A stretch of 64,000 nucleotides of DNA from Acidobacteriota bacterium. GTDB lineage: Bacteria > Acidobacteriota > Blastocatellia > RBC074. The translations under genes and the position numbers were made by a program. The stretch covers positions 62,001 to 126,000 of the forward strand of contig JADJXM010000002.1 of NCBI GenBank assembly GCA_016715865.1, given 5' to 3'. How positions within the stretch are numbered: the stretch's first letter is position 1; the number at the start of each line of letters is the position of its first letter. Positions 1 to 14,007 of the stretch are shown here, one piece after another. The notes under the pieces were generated by a model. That model saw only the letters and a program-made list of their open reading frames with translations. It was not told where the DNA came from and did no database searches.

Positions 1-374
1 CGTATATGTTCCGTCGTGTCGGACTCGGACCGCTCATTGGCAAGCGGACTTGGGGAGGGCTGGTCGGCATCGGCGGGTATCCCCAACTGGTCGACGGCGG
101 ATCGGTCACCGCTCCGCATTTCGCTTTCTACACTCCCGAAGGGGAATGGGCGATCGAGAATCACGGCGTCGCCCCAGACATCGAGATCGAATGGGATCCG
201 AAAGCCTGGCGTCAAGGTAAGGATATTCAGCTCGAAAAAGCCATCAATATGCTGCTCGACGAGTTGAAGAAGAATCCACCGAAGGAGCACAAGCGGCCGC
301 CGTATCCAAATTATCACGCGATTCCGCCGGCCGCCGGGGCCAGCCAGTCGTCCGGCCAGTCAGGTCAGAACTGA
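1..374 (+). CDS. Tricorn-like S41 protease, C-terminal fragment (5' end outside window)
   Basis: This is the end of a gene that begins before the window; the reading frame is open from base 3. The visible ~123 residues match the C-terminus of the complete gene at 617-3889: both contain GKRTWGGLVGI, then PQL(V/I)DGGSVTAP, then a QLEKA helix and a Pro/Lys-rich end. That block follows the catalytic serine in the tail-specific (S41) protease fold of tricorn, so the product is probably a periplasmic or exported peptidase that degrades oligopeptides. The last ~15 residues are Ala/Gly/Ser/Gln-rich and look disordered. It is a tandem paralogue of the next gene. Domains upstream of the window cannot be judged. 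Confidence 0.85.
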   Translation, partial: YMFRRVGLGPLIGKRTWGGLVGIGGYPQLVDGGSVTAPHFAFYTPEGEWAIENHGVAPDIEIEWDPKAWRQGKDIQLEKAINMLLDELKKNPPKEHKRPPYPNYHAIPPAAGASQSSGQSGQN

Positions 375-391
375 AAGGCCCGCACGGCAAT

Positions 392-575
392 GAATTAATC
401 GCAAAGGCCGCGGAGGGGCAAAGATATACAGGGAAGATCAGTGTTCGAATTTTATCCAGTGGGCAGTAATCCGGATATTCATATCCCAATAAAATCTTTG
501 CCCCTTTGCGTTCTTTGCGATTAAATTCTTCCGAACTTAAATGCCAGAAAATTTAGTTTACAGAGTATTTATCCT
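392..575 (+). repeat. Dispersed palindromic repeat, family A, copy 1
   Basis: The ends form an inverted repeat: AATCGCAAAGGCCGC with GGGGCAAAGAT on the left pairs with ATCTTTGCCCC and TTGCGATTAAATTC on the right. The ~60-base centre, containing GGGAAGATCAGTGTTCGAAT, recurs as its reverse complement in the copy at 40065-40310. The right end carries TTTAGTTTACAGAG, also found at the right end of the second copy and again after the element at 62045-62339. It separates the two tricorn paralogues. No ORF is supported inside it. Confidence 0.75.
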
Positions 576-616
576 GATATTAACGTAGTCCATCAAAAAA
601 TCCCGAAAGGATCGAG

Positions 617-3885
<3,269 letters not shown>

Positions 3886-3889
<4 letters not shown>

Positions 3890-4265
3890 TGTTACGCAGA
3901 GACAATGTTCGGAAACTGCTTAACTTGTCCCGAACCCGCGAAGCGGGTGGGCAGAATAGAGCCCGGGGTGAAGCGAGGCCGCCAGGCCGAGCGAAACCCC
4001 GGGTATTGGTATCATCATTTCAGCAAGCCCATGAAATGGGCGGCAGATTTCTCGATCATGCCTGACTCTTCCGCACAGGCTATCGCCCACTTCGTGGGCT
4101 TGTCAATTTTGCTGGAACGGGACCCGGGGTTTCGCTCGGCCTGGCGGCCTCGCTCCACCCCGGGCTCTATTCTTTCGCCTGCGTTGCAGGCTCACAGAAC
4201 AATATGCCTGAGCAACCTCAAAATTTGTCAAAACGATTTTAAAGGACTCTTCCGCGTAACATCAG
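3886..4265 (+). mobile_element. MITE-like element, family B, copy 1
   Basis: A ~380-base non-coding element bounded by TTGATGTTACGC on the left and GCGTAACATCAG on the right. It is flanked by TAAGAA direct repeats (3880-3885 and 4266-4271). Two internal arms, 3961-4003 and 4123-4165, form a near-perfect 43-base GC-rich stem. The outer ~80 bases match the copy at 62045-62339 in reverse orientation. There is no credible transposase ORF, so it would have to be moved in trans. It overlaps the last bases of the upstream tricorn gene and provides its stop codon. Confidence 0.8.
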
Positions 4266-4276
4266 TAAGAACTAAG

Positions 4277-4354
4277 AAGTGAAAAGTTGAAAGTTGAAAG
4301 TTGAAAGTTGAGGCACTTCCTCTGCTTTTAACTTTCAACTTTCAACTTTCAACT
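4277..4354. repeat. Heptad-array hairpin (family E), AAGTTGA type
   Basis: Four tandem copies of the 7-mer GAAAGTT on the left face three copies of its complement ACTTTCA on the right, across a ~16-base loop, so the RNA would fold into one long hairpin. It lies between convergent genes (tricorn-like, +; cytochrome c, -) and could act as a bidirectional terminator, though there is no classical U-tract. Confidence 0.7.
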
Positions 4355-4355
4355 A

Positions 4356-4796
4356 TTATTGTTGAATCGATTCGATATAGGTAGTCAGATTCGTGATATC
4401 CATCTTGGCGAAACCCTCACCGCCTTTGCGTCTGAAGAAGCTCCCCCAGACAGGCATCTCTCTTGTTCCATGCGGCTCGACAACATCTTCGCCGCCGATC
4501 ACACGCTGAATTCTCAGAGTCGGGAACTTGCCGTCCACTTTTTCGACCATCGTCAAATCCGATGGTGGCTTTTTCAACGAAGCCGCGACTGGTCCGCCGC
4601 CCTTCGCATCAACACCATGACATGAGGCGCAATACTGCATGAAGATCTTGGAACCCATCTCGGCTCCTTTCTTCATTTGCTTCTCGGATTTCGCTTTGTC
4701 CTGCTCTCCCGCAACACCCTCGACCGATGGCGCCGCCTGGAAGATCAGAAAGAGCCCCACACTGATTGCTACCAGAGCGATGACTTTTCGAGCCAT
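4356..4796 (-). CDS. Monoheme c-type cytochrome, exported
   Basis: The 146-residue protein has an N-terminal hydrophobic signal segment (~1-27), a Lys-rich stretch, then one heme c attachment motif CASCH (Cys56, Cys59, His60). It continues with GGGPVAASLKKPPSDLT, typical of class I cytochrome c modules. A likely distal Met ligand is in REMPVWGS near residue 115. It would carry electrons in the periplasm; the partner is unknown. The ATG at 4796 is chosen because GAGG lies 8 bases upstream; an in-frame GTG three codons earlier lacks a suitable ribosome site. It faces the tricorn gene across a repeat-filled gap. Confidence 0.88.
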   Translation of the reverse strand: MARKVIALVAISVGLFLIFQAAPSVEGVAGEQDKAKSEKQMKKGAEMGSKIFMQYCASCHGVDAKGGGPVAASLKKPPSDLTMVEKVDGKFPTLRIQRVIGGEDVVEPHGTREMPVWGSFFRRKGGEGFAKMDITNLTTYIESIQQ

Positions 4797-4992
4797 TTTC
4801 TTCACCTCTTTCGTCGTTTGAACCTATGGTATGCGCTTTCGAAGCGCATATGGTAATCATCTTCTGACAACTAGCTTGGCAACTCATGTGCCAGAGAAAT
4901 CTCCGTGAATTTAGGACACTTGATCGTCAATGGCAACCAATTGCTGAGTAAAATCCCAAGTATCTGCGCGAAAACCCGCAGTCAGGCATCGG

Positions 4993-6159
4993 TCATGCGA
5001 CCTGACCGGCGGCATAGCCCGATGCCCATGCCCACTGGAAGTTGAATCCCCCGAGATGACCGGTCACATCCACAACCTCCCCGATGAAGAAGAGACCAGG
5101 AACCTTGTGAGACTCCATGGTTTTCGAGGACAGTTCACCGGTCTCGACCCCGCCGGCGGTGACTTCGGCCTTGCGATAACCTTCGGTACCAGATGGGGTG
5201 ATCTCCCAGCGATCGATCAGATCTGCGATCCGGGCCAACTCTCTGTTCGAATACTGACATAGCGGCTTTGAAGGAACGGTCGCCTGAGTCCAGGCTGCGG
5301 CGAAACGGTTGGGCCAGTGCCGGCTGAGGAGGGTCTTCAACTCCCGCGCGCTCTGATGTTCGCTCTTGAGCCATTCCATCGCGTCTATATCAGGCAGAAG
5401 GTCGATCCGGACGGCTTCGCCGGGCTCCCAGTATGATGAAATCTGGAGGATGGCCGGGCCGCTCAATCCCTGATGCGTGACCAGAATGTTTTCGCGGAAA
5501 CTCTGACTTTGAAACGTTACCTGAGCGTCAACAGAGATTCCGGCCAGTTGGCTAAAGGCCTTTCGGTCAGGCTCGGACATTGTGAATGGAACGAGAGCAG
5601 GTTTGAGCGGAGTGACCCGAAGGCCGAATTGTCGCGCCAGCCGGTGCCCGAAATCGGTCGCTCCCATTTTGGGGATTGAAAGCCCGCCCGTGGCGATGAC
5701 CAACCTCTCGCCCTCGATGCGCCCCCCTGTCGTCTCGACCATGAAGCGGTCCGTCTTTGAGACGCTCTTCACCTCAGTGTGTATGTTTATTTGAACTCCG
5801 GCCTCGGCGCATTCTCGCAGCAGCATCTCGATTATCTCTGTTGAACTGTTGTCGCAAAACAACTGGCCGAGTTTCTTTTCGTGGTAGCGAATCCGATGTT
5901 TTTTTACCAGAGACACGAAATCATCGGGAGTGTATCCGGCCAGCGCCGACTTGTGGAAGTTCGGGTTGCGGCTGATGAAGTTTTCCGGTCGCGTGTGAAG
6001 ATTGGTGAAATTGCAGCGTCCGCCACCGCTGATCAGAATCTTCTTGCCGACTTTTTCGGCGTGCTCGATGACCAGTACGCGGCGCCCCCGCCGGCCGGCA
6101 TGTATGGCGCAGAAGAGTCCTGCCGCGCCTCCTCCAATGATAATTGTGTCGTAAATCAT
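4993..6159 (-). CDS. BaiN/YhiN (HI0933)-family FAD-dependent oxidoreductase
   Basis: The 388-residue flavoprotein has an N-terminal Rossmann FAD site, TIIIGGGAAGL (residues ~5-15), then the family signature ISGGGRCNFTN (~43-53). Near the C-terminus GLFFIGEVVDVTGHLGGFN is typical of the HI0933/YhiN group, followed by the closing WAWASGYAAG motif. Length matches the family. Members are annotated as NAD(P)/FAD-dependent oxidoreductases or aminoacetone oxidase-like, and the true substrate is mostly unknown. It is transcribed alone, away from efpL. No clear ribosome-binding site precedes the ATG, where upstream bases are part of a heptad repeat. Cytoplasmic by lack of a signal peptide. Confidence 0.88.
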   Translation of the reverse strand: MIYDTIIIGGGAAGLFCAIHAGRRGRRVLVIEHAEKVGKKILISGGGRCNFTNLHTRPENFISRNPNFHKSALAGYTPDDFVSLVKKHRIRYHEKKLGQLFCDNSSTEIIEMLLRECAEAGVQINIHTEVKSVSKTDRFMVETTGGRIEGERLVIATGGLSIPKMGATDFGHRLARQFGLRVTPLKPALVPFTMSEPDRKAFSQLAGISVDAQVTFQSQSFRENILVTHQGLSGPAILQISSYWEPGEAVRIDLLPDIDAMEWLKSEHQSARELKTLLSRHWPNRFAAAWTQATVPSKPLCQYSNRELARIADLIDRWEITPSGTEGYRKAEVTAGGVETGELSSKTMESHKVPGLFFIGEVVDVTGHLGGFNFQWAWASGYAAGQVA

Positions 6160-7087
<928 letters not shown>

Positions 7088-7104
7088 GTCAGAGAGCGAT
7101 AATC

Positions 7105-8067
7105 ATGAAAAGACTGAGATGGGGGCTGATCGGGTGTGGGGATATTTCGCGCAAGCGCGTGGCGCCAGCTCTGCGGGTGATTCCGGAATGCGAACTGGTG
7201 GCGGTCAACCGCGCGCGATCAGAACTCGTCGCTGATTTCGCCGCAGAATTCGGAGTCCCACGCTGGTACGGCGACTGGCATGAACTGATCGCTGATGACG
7301 AGATCGATGCAGTCTACATCGCTACTCCGGTCAGCCTGCATGCTGAACAGACGATCTTTGCTGCTGAAGCGGGCAAACACGTCCTGTGCGAGAAGCCGAT
7401 GGCTGTGGATGTTGCGGAATGCGACCGCATGATCGATGCGTGCCGGTCAAATCAGGTCAGGCTTGGAATTGCATATTACAGGCATTTCTATCCGGTCATT
7501 CTGCGAGCCAAAGAGCTGATCGCATCAGGCGAAATCGGCACGCCGGTCATCGCCAGAGTTAATGCCTTTGAGCGGTTCAATCCTTCACCCGATGAAGATC
7601 GTTACTGGCTTATGCTCAAGTCGCTTGCCGGAGGCGGTCCGATGATGGATTTCGGTTGTCATCGCATCGAGGTGCTCATGAACCTGCTCGGTCCGATCAT
7701 GGACGTCAAAAGCGTGACAGGACGAGCACTTTACGAGCGTGAAGTCGAGGATACTTCTCTGGCCATATTTTCATTCAAACAAGGCGCCCAGGGCGTGCTA
7801 GCCGTCACCCACGCTGCATATGAATCACAGGATACGCTGGATATTTTCTGCAGTGGAGGATCGATTCATATTCCAGTGCTCAACCTGGGCGAGATGCAAA
7901 TCAAAACAACCGCCGGTGAGAGGATCGAGCAGTTGCCACCGCACAAAAACATCCACCAGCCGCTGATTGAGGATTTTACTGCTGCGGTTCTCGAGGGTCG
8001 TGCGCCCGTGGTCGATCATGAGATCGGCAGGGAAGTATCGAGAATACTCGAAATCATCTACGCCTGA
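7105..8067 (+). CDS. Gfo/Idh/MocA-family NAD(P)-dependent oxidoreductase
   Basis: The 320-residue protein opens with the dinucleotide-binding motif GLIGCGDIS (residues 6-14). The family signature CEKPMAVD follows near residues 93-100, with the catalytic-type lysine in EKP, then the C-terminal alpha/beta substrate domain (GGGPMMDFGCHRIEVL near 175-190). Such enzymes oxidise or reduce sugars, inositols or related compounds; the substrate cannot be told. The ATG at 7105 is preferred over a GTG at 7084 that overlaps the efpL stop, because the product then begins right at the Rossmann fold. It sits between efpL and a membrane protein gene in a probable operon. Cytoplasmic. Confidence 0.88.
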   Translation: MKRLRWGLIGCGDISRKRVAPALRVIPECELVAVNRARSELVADFAAEFGVPRWYGDWHELIADDEIDAVYIATPVSLHAEQTIFAAEAGKHVLCEKPMAVDVAECDRMIDACRSNQVRLGIAYYRHFYPVILRAKELIASGEIGTPVIARVNAFERFNPSPDEDRYWLMLKSLAGGGPMMDFGCHRIEVLMNLLGPIMDVKSVTGRALYEREVEDTSLAIFSFKQGAQGVLAVTHAAYESQDTLDIFCSGGSIHIPVLNLGEMQIKTTAGERIEQLPPHKNIHQPLIEDFTAAVLEGRAPVVDHEIGREVSRILEIIYA

Positions 8068-8112
8068 GACTGTCAGGTACGGCGCTGCCGGGAACCGCTG
8101 CTCAGAGATATC

Positions 8113-8697
8113 ATGCCATTGCCAATTGCCCACGGACTGATCGGTGCAAGCCTTGTTGCCGCATCGCGCAAAGGATTTACGCTTCGGCGCGATGGCTGGC
8201 CGGTGATGTTCGGCATGCTGCTCGGTATGGCTCCCGATCTGGACCTTTTTCTCTCCTGGGGGTTGGGGTTCGGAACGAAGGTGCACGGCGGATTTTCGCA
8301 TTCACTGGTCATCGCTCTGGCGGCCGGCGCCGGTCTTTCCATCATTTTAAAAGAGACCAGTATCAGTCGAGTTCTGGCATACATGGCCGCCGCAGCCTCT
8401 CATGGACTGCTGGATGCCTGCACCAAGAAGGAGTTCGGCGGATCTGCCATTCTGTGGCCGTTTTCAAACCAAAAATATAAACTGGGAATATTCTCTAATT
8501 ACGAGTTTTATCCCAATCCGGCATCTCAAACCTGGCGTGAGATGCTCGATCAGGCCGCGCGAATCGGGCTGCAGGAATTTCTCTTCGTCATGCCTCTCTT
8601 TTTGCTGATTGTCGCCGGCCAGATGATTGCGCAACGCAGCCGAAACAGCGCAGCCGAAGTAACAAGGAGCGAACGTAGTGGCAAAGATACTGAATGA
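8113..8697 (+). CDS. DUF457/YdjM-type membrane-bound metal-dependent hydrolase
   Basis: The 194-residue membrane protein has MPLPIAHGLIGASL at the N-terminus, then MAPDLDLFLSW and GGFSHSLVIAL, and later ASHGLLDACT. These spaced His and Asp residues (AHG, PDxD, FSHS, SHGLLD) are the putative metal site of the DUF457 family, called LexA-binding inner membrane-associated hydrolases in some databases. About four hydrophobic segments place it in the inner membrane. The catalytic role is inferred only. AGAGAT precedes the ATG. The 3' end overlaps yceH by 20 bases, indicating co-transcription. Confidence 0.8.
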   Translation: MPLPIAHGLIGASLVAASRKGFTLRRDGWPVMFGMLLGMAPDLDLFLSWGLGFGTKVHGGFSHSLVIALAAGAGLSIILKETSISRVLAYMAAAASHGLLDACTKKEFGGSAILWPFSNQKYKLGIFSNYEFYPNPASQTWREMLDQAARIGLQEFLFVMPLFLLIVAGQMIAQRSRNSAAEVTRSERSGKDTE

Positions 8698-9340
8698 ATA
8701 CGAATTACGCGTGCTCGGCGCCCTGGTCGAAAAACAGGTCGCCACGCCGGATTACTATCCGATGACCATCAATGCCCTGGTCAACGCCTGTAATCAAAAG
8801 AACCATCGCGATCCGGTCGTGTCATTTGATGAAGGGACCGTGGTCAGAGCGCTCGACTCGCTGCGCGAAAAGAACCTGGCGTATATCTTTCACGGCTCTG
8901 ATGCCCGCGTGCCCAAATACGGGCACCTCTTTCATAAAGCTTACGATCTGAGTGTCACAGAGGTCGCATTGATGTGCGTGCTCATCCTGCGCGGCCCGCA
9001 AACTCCGGGTGAACTCCGTTCGCGAACCAGCCATCTTCATCAGTTTGAGAACCTGCCGGAGGTCGAATCTCTACTGAATGCGCTTTCATTACGCCATGAA
9101 CCTTTGGTCGTCAAGCTGCCTCGACAGCATGGCTCTAGAGAATCACGTTTTGCTCATCTCCTCGGCGGTGATATCGAGCTTGACGAAGTCGCCATGCCAG
9201 TTAAACACGAAGAATCTAAAGCGGTAATCAACGCCGAGCAGGAGCGGTTGCGCAAACTGGAGGATGCTGTTGCAGAGTTGCAACAGGAGCTTGCCCGGCT
9301 TAAGGACCAATTTGAAAAATTCAAAACTCAATTTGATTAG
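8678..9340 (+). CDS. yceH: YceH-family (DUF480) winged-helix protein
   Basis: The 220-residue product matches YceH/DUF480: LNEYELRVLGALVEKQ at the N-terminus, then PDYYPMTINALVNACNQKNHRDP, and ADLRG-like tandem winged-helix segments (SVTEVALMCVLILRGPQTPGELRSRT). The last ~35 residues (QEQ-, LRKLEDAV- and LQQELARL-type heptads) form a predicted coiled coil. Function is unknown; the fold suggests DNA binding. The GTG start is chosen because AAGGAG lies about 8 bases upstream and the protein then begins at the conserved motif. It overlaps the membrane hydrolase gene and ends the efpL cluster. Confidence 0.85.
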   Translation: MAKILNEYELRVLGALVEKQVATPDYYPMTINALVNACNQKNHRDPVVSFDEGTVVRALDSLREKNLAYIFHGSDARVPKYGHLFHKAYDLSVTEVALMCVLILRGPQTPGELRSRTSHLHQFENLPEVESLLNALSLRHEPLVVKLPRQHGSRESRFAHLLGGDIELDEVAMPVKHEESKAVINAEQERLRKLEDAVAELQQELARLKDQFEKFKTQFD

Positions 9341-9925
9341 ATAATCAATAATTCATTTATTGACGTATCCTGAAATAGTGTGTTAAAAGATTAATAGATC
9401 ACTTGCGAGCCGATCGTACTGATGTGCCTCACTGGTCGGCGAGCTTTATTATTTCAGGTGATTTTCATCTCATGAAGTAAATAATGGATAGAGTGATCGA
9501 TCCCCGTCAGTTGGGTAAAATTGGTGCCGCTTCATATATTGCTTACAACAAGATAGTTTCTCCCCCCACGTTCGCTGCTATTCTGCACTATTTTGTGCTG
9601 AACAGCCGCTGGCCGTGATCTTGCCGAGGCAGGTTCAGCATCAATTAGCCATGATTGATTGTGAAAGCCAACGGACTTTATACCGATATCTTGACATCCG
9701 ATGTGAGTGATGGGCCAAATCACTGATCAGCACAGACAAAATATATAAGGCCCGATGGGAATAAAAGTGAATCCCGCATATTAATCGATGCAGGAATCGT
9801 CGGAGCGATTCTTTCCTTCTGACAAGGCCGGCCAGGTACTGATCGTTCGTCCATGGCACGACCTCATTTCTTGTATTCCAGGCCCGGTGCGGGGACGTCT
9901 CTGTGTCGAGACTGGTGGGAAGATT
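9341..9925. other. 585-base gap without recognised gene
   Basis: The stretch between yceH and the next gene is richer in A and T than its surroundings and has no palindromic repeat of the A-G families found elsewhere. Short ORFs on either strand lack ribosome sites and family resemblance. It may hold the promoter of the downstream gene or a decayed gene. I see no tRNA-like cloverleaf and no convincing terminator. Confidence 0.4.
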
Positions 9926-10990
9926 ATGGGATTACTGAAAATTACGTTGCCTCTCTGTTTATTATCATTAATCCTGGCAGGACAGGGCCAGGCGCAGGCT
10001 CCCGGTTATCTGGGTAAACTTTCGATTCCGTTCCCAACGGACGGGACGCAGGTCAGGACATCCGCGCCTCTTGCACCATACGTCACGTATCGCATCAAAA
10101 TCACTGCCCTTTCCAATCTGAAGCATATCTACCAGGAGTATCCGGAAGGTTATAATTCGTTTGTCGTCGTCGATGGTCAGTTGATCAAAGCAGTTATCTT
10201 CGATCAGGAGTCGGACGGGTTTGTCGGCAACCTGGAGTTCTTATACCGGGGTAATGGCAAGATAATCTCGATTGGATTGAGCGAAGACAAGCGTGATCTT
10301 CTGTCAGATGCCCAGCTGGAAATATTTGTCGAAAGCTGGATTCAGCGCTTATGGCGCGAACAATTCCGGCATATCTGGACCGAGTACGGGATGGCGCTGG
10401 TCGTCGCGGCGCTTGTTCTGCCTGTTCTGTTATTGCTGCTTTTCCTGTATCTGAAACGAACTGATCGTATGCGTGCGGATGAAGAACGTGCCGAAGCGGC
10501 GCGCAGAACCTTCCTGCTCGAATCGCATAATAAACGCATCGAAGTTATGCGTGAGATAGATGTCAGGGCCCATCAGCGTGCACAGGAGATGATCAAGCAG
10601 AATTATGACGAACTGCAGAAGAAGATCATTTACTGGCGAACCAGAGCGTATACCGAATCATATTTTCTCAATGTCGATTTACGCCACCAGTACGCACACG
10701 CCAATCGTGAGAAGGTCATCAATCAGCTTGAGAAAGAATGGGCTCAGGAATGTCAGGAGATAGCCCAGGACCTGCCTCTCATGAAAGCTATGCGCGAGCA
10801 GGAACCCGGCATTATTCACTGGATTCAGGCACGCCAGGAGGTTGTCTATCTCGCCCATAATTTGGCCTGGAAAGAACATAAGGTGATCGATGCCTATTTT
10901 GAGGAAATTCCTGAAACCGAGATTATTCTCGCTGATGAACTGGAATTCGAGGAAATAAAACCCAGGGCTCGTGTCGGCAACTCACGCTGA
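9926..10990 (+). CDS. Unknown exported membrane-anchored coiled-coil protein
   Basis: I do not recognise a family. The 354-residue protein begins with a signal peptide (~1-25, ending GQAQA). An extracytoplasmic domain of ~125 residues with mixed beta character follows (PYVTYRIKITAL, YNSFVVVDGQLIKAV). One strong transmembrane helix (~153-176, VVAALVLPVLLLLLF) is next, then a cytoplasmic, highly charged helical region (~178-340) rich in Arg/Glu heptads. The topology resembles a receptor or scaffold with a periplasmic sensor and a cytoplasmic coiled coil, but no kinase or other catalytic domain is present. The ATG at 9926 follows GGTGGGAAG and starts the signal peptide; a longer frame opening at 9788 is not needed. 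Confidence 0.7.
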   Translation: MGLLKITLPLCLLSLILAGQGQAQAPGYLGKLSIPFPTDGTQVRTSAPLAPYVTYRIKITALSNLKHIYQEYPEGYNSFVVVDGQLIKAVIFDQESDGFVGNLEFLYRGNGKIISIGLSEDKRDLLSDAQLEIFVESWIQRLWREQFRHIWTEYGMALVVAALVLPVLLLLLFLYLKRTDRMRADEERAEAARRTFLLESHNKRIEVMREIDVRAHQRAQEMIKQNYDELQKKIIYWRTRAYTESYFLNVDLRHQYAHANREKVINQLEKEWAQECQEIAQDLPLMKAMREQEPGIIHWIQARQEVVYLAHNLAWKEHKVIDAYFEEIPETEIILADELEFEEIKPRARVGNSR

Positions 10991-11013
10991 TCAGCTTATG
11001 AAAGAAGAGTTGT

Positions 11014-12300
11014 TCAATCAGCCTTGTTGGCCTGTTTCGGAGAAGCGTTTTCAGTCAATGTCAGATTGCATAACGGATGGTCGAAATTCAACGGAACAGC
11101 CGGATCGGTCGGCAGATTCCGGTTCGATTCAGAATTGTCCAGATATGCCGTCAATACAATTTTAGTTCCCCTGGGCAGGGCAACCGGTTTGCGGTAGTAG
11201 TAGGTCGGCTGCCAGTCGAAGCGATAATTTTTGACCCAGATCAGAACCTCGACGGCGCCATCTGGAAGAATCGCTGTCGCTTCAAGTGATTTTGCGTAAG
11301 GGAAGATCAGCGGACGAATGGCCAGAGCCTCTGTCGCCTGGTCGATCGTATAGGTCATTCTGACGCGATGATTTCCGGTGTTGGCGGGGACAGTAAACGG
11401 CGATGGTTTGATCGACAGGCTTCGAACGCCCTTTCCGCCATTATCCTTCTTAAAGTAGAGTGCCAGCCGGCTTTGATCAACAGCCTCTTCACCAGTCTTC
11501 TGATAGTTTATTCTGAGGATGATCCCCGAACCTTTAGCCAGATGAAATGTAGCATCGCCAGGCAGAGTGATTCCCGGCTGACCGGGAACCCAGTTGCCGA
11601 GAAGCTCAACGCCCGATTCACCATTCTGCGGGCAGGTTCCTTTCGACCTTACTCCGCTCTTCGAAATGAAAAATTCCGCGCTTTTGACAACCGTTCCGTT
11701 TCCGGGCTGAAATTCGAACCCCTTGACAGACTTGTCGTTATCGATCGGGGCAGGGATTGAAATGCATTTGGTCTCATTCTCACCCTCGGCGCCGATTTTG
11801 AGTGGAGTGGCCGGATGGATGACGAGATCAGGTTTGCCGGAGGTCCAGGTCGGTACTCCATCTTGCTGTTGCATGAGCTGCTGCTTCAGCTGCTCAGGGT
11901 AATCTTTTATGTCACCACGCGGAGCTCCGCCTTCAATCCATGAAATGAGCAGGTCGATCTCGCGTTGCGGGAGTGTGAAATCGTGACTGAACTGGCCGTA
12001 GCCTTTGACGGCCTGGAAGGGCATCATCCGTTTTTCGAGCACCTCTTCCTTAATCGCCTTTGCCCATGGGCGTGCCTCATCATAAGTCGTCAGAGGTATA
12101 TCAGCCTTGATGCGTCCAGGGCTGTGGCATCCCATACAGTTCTGCTCAAGAACTCTTACGATCTCCTTGTTGAACCGGACCTTGGTCGTGATCGGCTCAT
12201 GCGAGCTGCCGCTCCCGGGATAGATGAGCATTAAGCCCATTCCACAAAATATCAGGGCAGTTGCGAAGGCTGCGCGACACCTCACGGTGTTTCGATTCAT
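11014..12300 (-). CDS. Heme c protein with degenerate Cu-monooxygenase-like domain
   Basis: The 428-residue exported protein has a hydrophobic leader (~10-28), a heme motif CMGCH (Cys55, Cys58, His59), then RPWAKAIKEEVLEKRMMPF as in its two upstream paralogues. The C-terminal part aligns with their copper type II ascorbate-dependent monooxygenase-like region (FDWQPTYYYRKPVALPRGTKI matches FAWQTTYMLKEPKAMPKGTRF). However, the paralogues' VHHIIAF, PHMHxRGK and YDEMM copper-ligand positions read VKSAEFF, IFPYAKS and FDHPLCN here. It probably keeps electron transfer or structure and has lost copper chemistry. The ATG at 12300 follows GAGGA. It is last in a minus-strand run of three related genes. 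Confidence 0.8.
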   Translation of the reverse strand: MNRNTVRCRAAFATALIFCGMGLMLIYPGSGSSHEPITTKVRFNKEIVRVLEQNCMGCHSPGRIKADIPLTTYDEARPWAKAIKEEVLEKRMMPFQAVKGYGQFSHDFTLPQREIDLLISWIEGGAPRGDIKDYPEQLKQQLMQQQDGVPTWTSGKPDLVIHPATPLKIGAEGENETKCISIPAPIDNDKSVKGFEFQPGNGTVVKSAEFFISKSGVRSKGTCPQNGESGVELLGNWVPGQPGITLPGDATFHLAKGSGIILRINYQKTGEEAVDQSRLALYFKKDNGGKGVRSLSIKPSPFTVPANTGNHRVRMTYTIDQATEALAIRPLIFPYAKSLEATAILPDGAVEVLIWVKNYRFDWQPTYYYRKPVALPRGTKIVLTAYLDNSESNRNLPTDPAVPLNFDHPLCNLTLTENASPKQANKAD

Positions 12301-12325
12301 GATGGTCCTCATGACTTTAACTTGA

Positions 12326-12430
12326 TCAAGCTGCACTCTCAAAGACATAGGCGATGATCGGAAATACAAGTCCGATGATGACCAGAATCGCAATCGCCCA
12401 GATGATGATTTTAGTGAATGTCTTGTTCAT
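12326..12430 (-). CDS. Possible 34-residue single-pass membrane peptide
   Basis: A short frame begins MNKTFTKII, then one long hydrophobic helix of ~20 residues, and ends FESAA and TGA. Polar ends with a clean helix resemble small respiratory-complex subunits. It lies between two heme c/monooxygenase-like genes on the same strand, 25 bases before the downstream start, which would suit an accessory subunit. Against it: no Shine-Dalgarno sequence, because the upstream bases are part of a heptad repeat. Not recognised as a known family. Confidence 0.4.
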   Translation of the reverse strand: MNKTFTKIIIWAIAILVIIGLVFPIIAYVFESAA

Positions 12431-12433
12431 GGC

Positions 12434-13972
<1,539 letters not shown>

Positions 13973-14007
13973 AATCTACTTCTCCGTTTACGGGCCGGTT
14001 TGTCAGT

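Noticed and set aside
3905..4282. 125-residue frame within element B1
   Set aside because: It translates palindromic repeat sequence and is not kept in copy 2 of the element.
4277..4354. Possible CRISPR-like array from evenly spaced heptads
   Set aside because: Units are 7 bases with no spacers and are arranged as complementary arms; no cas gene is present.
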